Source: Ascoidea rubescens DSM 1968 (Eukaryota; Ascomycota; Saccharomycetes; Ascoideales; Ascoideaceae). Taken from it: a DNA stretch of 64,000 nt. The position numbers were made by a program, and so were the translations under genes. A model generated the notes under the pieces. That model worked only from the letters and a program-made list of their open reading frames with translations, ran no database searches and was not told the origin of the DNA. Positions within the stretch are counted from its first letter, which is position 1. Each line of letters begins with the position of its first letter. The stretch covers positions 124,001 through 188,000 of the forward strand of contig NW_017962932.1 of the NCBI RefSeq assembly GCF_001661345.1, written 5' to 3'. Of this stretch, positions 60,360 to 64,000 are shown piece by piece.

Positions 60360-62245
60360 CTTTAAATATGGTAGTTGAATAAATATATTGTTGAGTGTGA
60401 ATACATAAGGATAAAGAAACCTCCATTGATGAGAAATATTGATATCAATTCATTGGAAGAAAAAGCTCAAACTGAAAAATTTTAAAATTAGCTAGAAATA
60501 CCTGAAAAAAACAACTTATTTTAGAAAAATAATGTCTTTCATACGGATATTCCCTTTAGAAATAGCATAAGCTTAAATTAAGCTATGCAAGGCCAACCAC
60601 TTGGTGCTATTACCGTATTTGTAAGCACTTTTGATGTTTTTCTTTTTTGCTTCTAATAGTGAACGATTACTTCAGTGAAGATGATTTATTTATTTTATAT
60701 GATAATTATAATCTAACTTTACAATTGTTATTGGAATATACAAATTTAGCGCCATTATCCTTATCCATAGAAAAACCGTTTATAAAAGAAAAGTCATTAG
60801 CTTTTAAATTTCATATTGTTTTGTAATGAGAAGTTCTTGTTAACCTGATGTCTATTTGTTTTAATGAATTTAAAATTCATAAACTCAGAGATTGAATCAT
60901 CTAGGACGAAATGAAATTTCAATTCTTTATATATATTGTAAATTTCATTGGTGAATTTAATAACATTTTAATAATTTCCAAATGTTTGTGCAAAGCATGC
61001 ATAAACACAATGAATCTGAGTGAGCTCGAAAAGTAGTTGACTCAAGAATTTTTCATAATGATTGAAGGTATCATTTAATAAATTCAATAATGCTCTTTTA
61101 ATAGACTAAATGAATTTTGATTTTGCACTCAATGATAAATTTTCGTAAATATTTTGGTTGTATATGAATTTGAAATCAAGCCAATTCAAATTAATTCCAC
61201 ACTTTTCATCAAGCAACTTAACTAATTTTACTGCCCTTTCATTTTCCTCAAACCTTTGGAATACATCACAATCATTATCTACGGTTGAGCCAACATATTT
61301 GTTAAATCCGGAGTTGACGGTTATATTGGTTGGTTTTGATAGATACCAAGTAGAGTTTTTACACTTCATGTATAGCCATTATATTACAAATCGTGATAAA
61401 CATTACAGATCAGAGGTGGCTTGTAAGATAAAACTGGAGTTGAATTTGATCCCAATTTTAAATCCTTTAATAGTTAATATATTTGCTTTCTCTTTGGATA
61501 GAATTTATCATTATAAGGGAAAGTGTGTATTTCCATCATCGAAAATAAATGAGAATTCTTTATTGAAATAATTTGAAATCTCATAGTAGAATAGGTTGTT
61601 GTCAGGAATATCAATACACAAAGCATCAATAAAGGATTTAGTTTCGTGATCAAGTAAACTGCGGTAACAGTTTCATATGCATTTTTTGAAATTATCAATA
61701 AAAGGAATTTAATAAATATTTCCGATCTCTATTCTCTACAGATTCAATATATTTCAAACAATATCAGTTGTAAGTTATTCTCGGCTGAAGTCAAATCTGT
61801 ATTCAGCAGTAAGAAGTTTATACTGTTGAAACTGCAGAAAAGCTAAAGAGAGAAAAATATCACAGAGATGGTCTGTATGGAGAGTGAAATCGCAACCCTT
61901 TCTACAATAAGCTTTTCTTTTGTACACCACAAACCCAATGCAAACTTAACTGGTCATGTGATCTATTGTTAAATGATCACAGCGGATAAAGGCGGCATCG
62001 GCAAATCTCGGTGCTCATCGATCCAGCAAATAAGTAAATCAGGATGCATGAGAGAACATAAACTTTAAGCTGGAAGCAGTAGCAATAATTTTATTGACGT
62101 TTAGAGTAGGATGTAATATAAAGGAGGTTTTTGTGCTTTATTTTTTTTCTGATTACTCAACCAGCCAATATCTTACTTTATTATTATTATTATTGCACGC
62201 ATTGCAATATTTATTCAAATTCAAACATTTACTCCTAAGATAACA
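60360..62245. other. Gene-poor region with a gene relic
   Basis: 60360-60600 is the promoter of AIM23; 62100-62245 the promoter of the + strand gene (TATTATTATTATTATTG at 62178). The middle holds the relic listed separately. No intact gene. Confidence 0.45.
60600..61720 (-). pseudogene. Decayed - strand gene relic, family unknown
   Basis: Several - strand frames in different phases read like protein rather than noise. The longest (61106-61369, 87 codons) contains STWYLSKPTNITVNSGFNKY and ENERAVKLVKLLDEKCGINL. Others, at about 61.5-61.65 kb, contain FIFDDGNTHFPL. The pieces have the same direction and an even AT-rich codon style. I cannot name the family. It looks old, with many breaks. Confidence 0.3.
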
Positions 62246-63010
62246 ATGGCTGTTCAAATTTCCAAAGATAATCTATCTTTACTATCAAATTCCGAATTAA
62301 AAGATGTGGTTTTGAATTGTATGAGCATATTAGAAGATCATACATTGCCAAAAGGTCAAACACACCATTCTTTAAACAAAAGCAACCAGAACACCTTTGA
62401 TGAAACAAAAAATCAACCACATACAAACAAAGAGGTAAATCAAAATGAAAAAGACGATAATAAATCTATTGAAGAGGAATTTGAGTTTTTAGACCATCCA
62501 ATGATATCACCATTTGTTACTCCTCAAATCAATCAAAACAAAAAATATCAAAAAAATTCATTATCATCAACCTTACCATCACCTATTTTCGTTCCAGAGC
62601 CAGTTCCTTTTCTAGATTCAGAAAACAAACCAAAAGAAACTCAAAACCAAATGTCAAATAAAAATCCAATGGAATATTTTATTCTCACATCTGCTAATAT
62701 AAATCTTATTGATTTTTCCGTACTAAGCTCTGTTGAAGAATCAGCTCTTGGTTCAAAATTTAAATGTGAGAAATTAATCAATGGCATAAACCAAGAATCA
62801 TTTGGTATAAGTGAAAACAAAAGTATAGATGAAATCAAAAAAATTGAAAATGACAATTTATATTATCATCATCATTATTCAAATACTCATTCTGTTCCTT
62901 ATTCTTATGACCCCTGTTTTTCTCATCTTTTCTCTGCTCTACCACCACATATATTTTGGAAAACTAATGCAAAAGCCCAAGACTCTAATTACTATACTAA
63001 TTCTTGGTGA
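62246..63010 (+). CDS. Unknown hydrophilic protein
   Basis: A 254-residue protein starting MAVQISKDNLSLLSNSELKD. The first 35 residues could form a helix; the rest is polar and mostly disordered, with Asn, Gln, Lys and Pro. An acidic-aromatic stretch EEEFEFLDHPMIS (about 75-88) has the form of an Atg8-interaction motif (acidic, then F-x-x-L), though such short matches are common. A HHH/Tyr-rich C-terminus follows (YYHHHYSNTHSVPYSYD). No known domain. It has its own upstream region with an AT-rich promoter and is followed 350 bases on by the ZIP4-like gene in the same direction. Confidence 0.6.
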   Translation: MAVQISKDNLSLLSNSELKDVVLNCMSILEDHTLPKGQTHHSLNKSNQNTFDETKNQPHTNKEVNQNEKDDNKSIEEEFEFLDHPMISPFVTPQINQNKKYQKNSLSSTLPSPIFVPEPVPFLDSENKPKETQNQMSNKNPMEYFILTSANINLIDFSVLSSVEESALGSKFKCEKLINGINQESFGISENKSIDEIKKIENDNLYYHHHYSNTHSVPYSYDPCFSHLFSALPPHIFWKTNAKAQDSNYYTNSW

Positions 63011-63358
63011 CTTACCAATATAACCGAACGCTGCCACGTATACAAGAAAGGGAAATATAAATGCCCCTTCTTCTTTCTCCTGGCTAACGTTAATAAGACG
63101 AATCATCTTTCAACAAACAGACACAAAACGTGTATTTACTTTAAACCGTACTATACATAGAGACGCATAGATATCGAAAATTTACCCAGATGTAAGGATG
63201 TACGCACTGAGAAGAAACGTGACTAACGAATGGAGAAAACATCACCAAGCTTAAAAGTGTAGTTGCTGCTTTTTACTTTCATCTATCACAATTTCTTAAG
63301 CTCTGGGAGATAATCGCTGATTTTGTGCTATTCTAAACGCTGATAACTAAAATTCAAC
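63011..63358. other. Intergenic
   Basis: 3' flank of the unknown gene and promoter of the ZIP4-like gene. No gene or clear motif seen. Confidence 0.4.
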
Positions 63359-64000
63359 ATGGAAGTGATATCAAGTGTTCAAGCTACATTGAATGAGTTT
63401 ATTGGTAGGCAATTGACTGTTTTCTTTTTTTAATTTATCTCCACAAGAGGTGAATTATCAACTAATCATCAAAATTAGACGCCTCCACTACCATCATAAA
63501 AATCTTGGATTCCAAACAGAAGTTGGTTAATGACAACGACTCATTGATATCCATTTGCCAACGAATAATTGCTCTTTTGCCTCTATCCGAATCAATTGAG
63601 AGATCAATCAGAAAGGCTGAAGTTAAAAACCCTCACAGGAAACATCAAGAGAAGAATGTAGTTTTCAACTTACAAGAATCATCATCAATTGAGGATAAAG
63701 TCCAGGATGCTATTAATAACCACCAATATAAAAATCTTGATAATTCAGTAGTTTTGTCCTTAGAGATGACTGCCTCCAAGCTATGGAATTCTTTAACCAT
63801 ATCCTTGAGAGACTTTGATAATGAAGATCTTAAAACCCCTGGACACAACCGTGACGAAAAAAATGTTTACATTCAGTTATGCCAGGTAAAATATTTTGCC
63901 GCAGTCTTGTTTAACATATTTGATGGATTAAATCCAACTTTTTCAAATAAATTGAGATCTTTGAAGTGCTTTTTGAAGGTTTTTAATTTATTTGTCGACG
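63359..64000 (+). CDS. Probable ZIP4/SPO22-like meiotic TPR protein, 5' end, one intron
   Basis: Exon 1 is 63359-63404 (MEVISSVQATLNEFI plus one base). Without splicing the frame meets a stop within 14 codons. Removing 63405-63478 (GT...AG, 74 bases) joins an open frame that runs to the window edge, about 175 codons more. The text (LWNSLTISLRDFD, then VKYFAAVLFNIFDGLNPTFSNKLRSLKCFLKVFNLF) is helical and of TPR style. Its layout recalls the N-terminus of Zip4/Spo22 (ILWN......KIFAVSLF), the ZMM-group protein needed for synaptonemal complex and crossovers. The identification is tentative because only the least conserved end is visible; the C-terminus lies outside the window. Confidence 0.5.
63405..63478 (+). 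other. Probable spliceosomal intron
   Basis: 5' GTAGGC (weaker than the usual GTATGT), branch-point-like AACTAAT at 63460-63466, 3' AG 12-13 bases later, 74 bases in all. It restores a long frame. Confidence 0.6.

Noticed and set aside
1-64000. tRNA, rRNA and CRISPR features
   Set aside because: I looked for B-box-like GGTTCGANNCC sites and for spaced repeats and saw none that fit. A tRNA scan would settle the tRNA question.

Overview
The window reads as nuclear DNA of an ascomycete budding yeast (Saccharomycotina). Nearly every recognisable gene has a clear Saccharomyces or Candida counterpart: YKT6, SFH1, TMA17, RGI1, PIC2, OPY2, TRK1, XBP1, JEN, HSP26, OYE, SDH5, AEP3 and AIM23. Genes are compact and almost intron-free. 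Only the gene cut by the right edge appears to need an intron, with a CTAAT branch point close to its 3' AG. The DNA is AT-rich, with very long Asn, Ser and Asp runs coded by trinucleotide repeats, and CTG codons are strikingly rare. That fits a lineage with CUG reassignment or loss (for example Ascoidea/Saccharomycopsis or the CUG-Ser clade) but does not prove it. Runs of N, and an exact 95+95 base duplication around two of them, show that this is a short-read assembly.

Layout. 1-6.9 kb: a membrane protein cut by the left edge (-), the SNARE YKT6 (-), the RSC subunit SFH1 (+), a nucleotide-sugar-transporter-like protein (-) and the proteasome assembly chaperone TMA17 (+). 7-10.5 kb: an F-box/leucine-rich-repeat protein and a small unknown acidic protein (both -). 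11.9-17.8 kb, all +: RGI1, the mitochondrial carrier PIC2, a GPI-anchored wall protein and the HOG-pathway anchor OPY2. 18.4-25.6 kb: TRK1 potassium transporter (-), an ankyrin-BTB protein (+) and a second small GPI protein related to the first at its C-terminus (-).

25.6-30.1 kb is gene-poor and ends in a decayed P-loop NTPase that resembles the Crinkler-associated ATPases of other fungi. 30.8-37.3 kb holds three regulatory-looking, low-complexity proteins: one with SUMO-interaction-like motifs, one unassigned, and an Xbp1-like KilA-N/APSES repressor. Two gene deserts of about 4 kb each (37.3-41.4 and 43.0-47.2 kb) flank a JEN monocarboxylate transporter whose N-terminal segment is cut off by one in-frame stop.

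47.2-49.0 kb carries two tandem Hsp26-type small heat-shock genes, each with a perfect heat-shock element about 350-400 bases upstream and an assembly gap at the same point of the crystallin domain. After another desert come OYE (+), a second F-box/LRR paralogue (-), and three consecutive genes for mitochondrial proteins on the - strand: SDH5, AEP3 and AIM23. 60.4-62.2 kb is relic sequence. The window ends in an unknown protein (+) and the start of a probable ZIP4/SPO22-like meiotic gene (+).

Themes. Mitochondrial and respiratory functions recur (RGI1, PIC2, JEN, SDH5, AEP3, AIM23), as do stress functions (TMA17, OPY2, XBP1, HSP26 pair, OYE). GC-rich islands and pyrimidine-rich leaders occur beside gene starts. 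The best candidates for something little described are the Crinkler-like NTPase fossil in a yeast, the lineage-specific F-box/SDS22-like LRR family, and the homogenised heat-shock pair. I do not see an intact novel multi-gene system.
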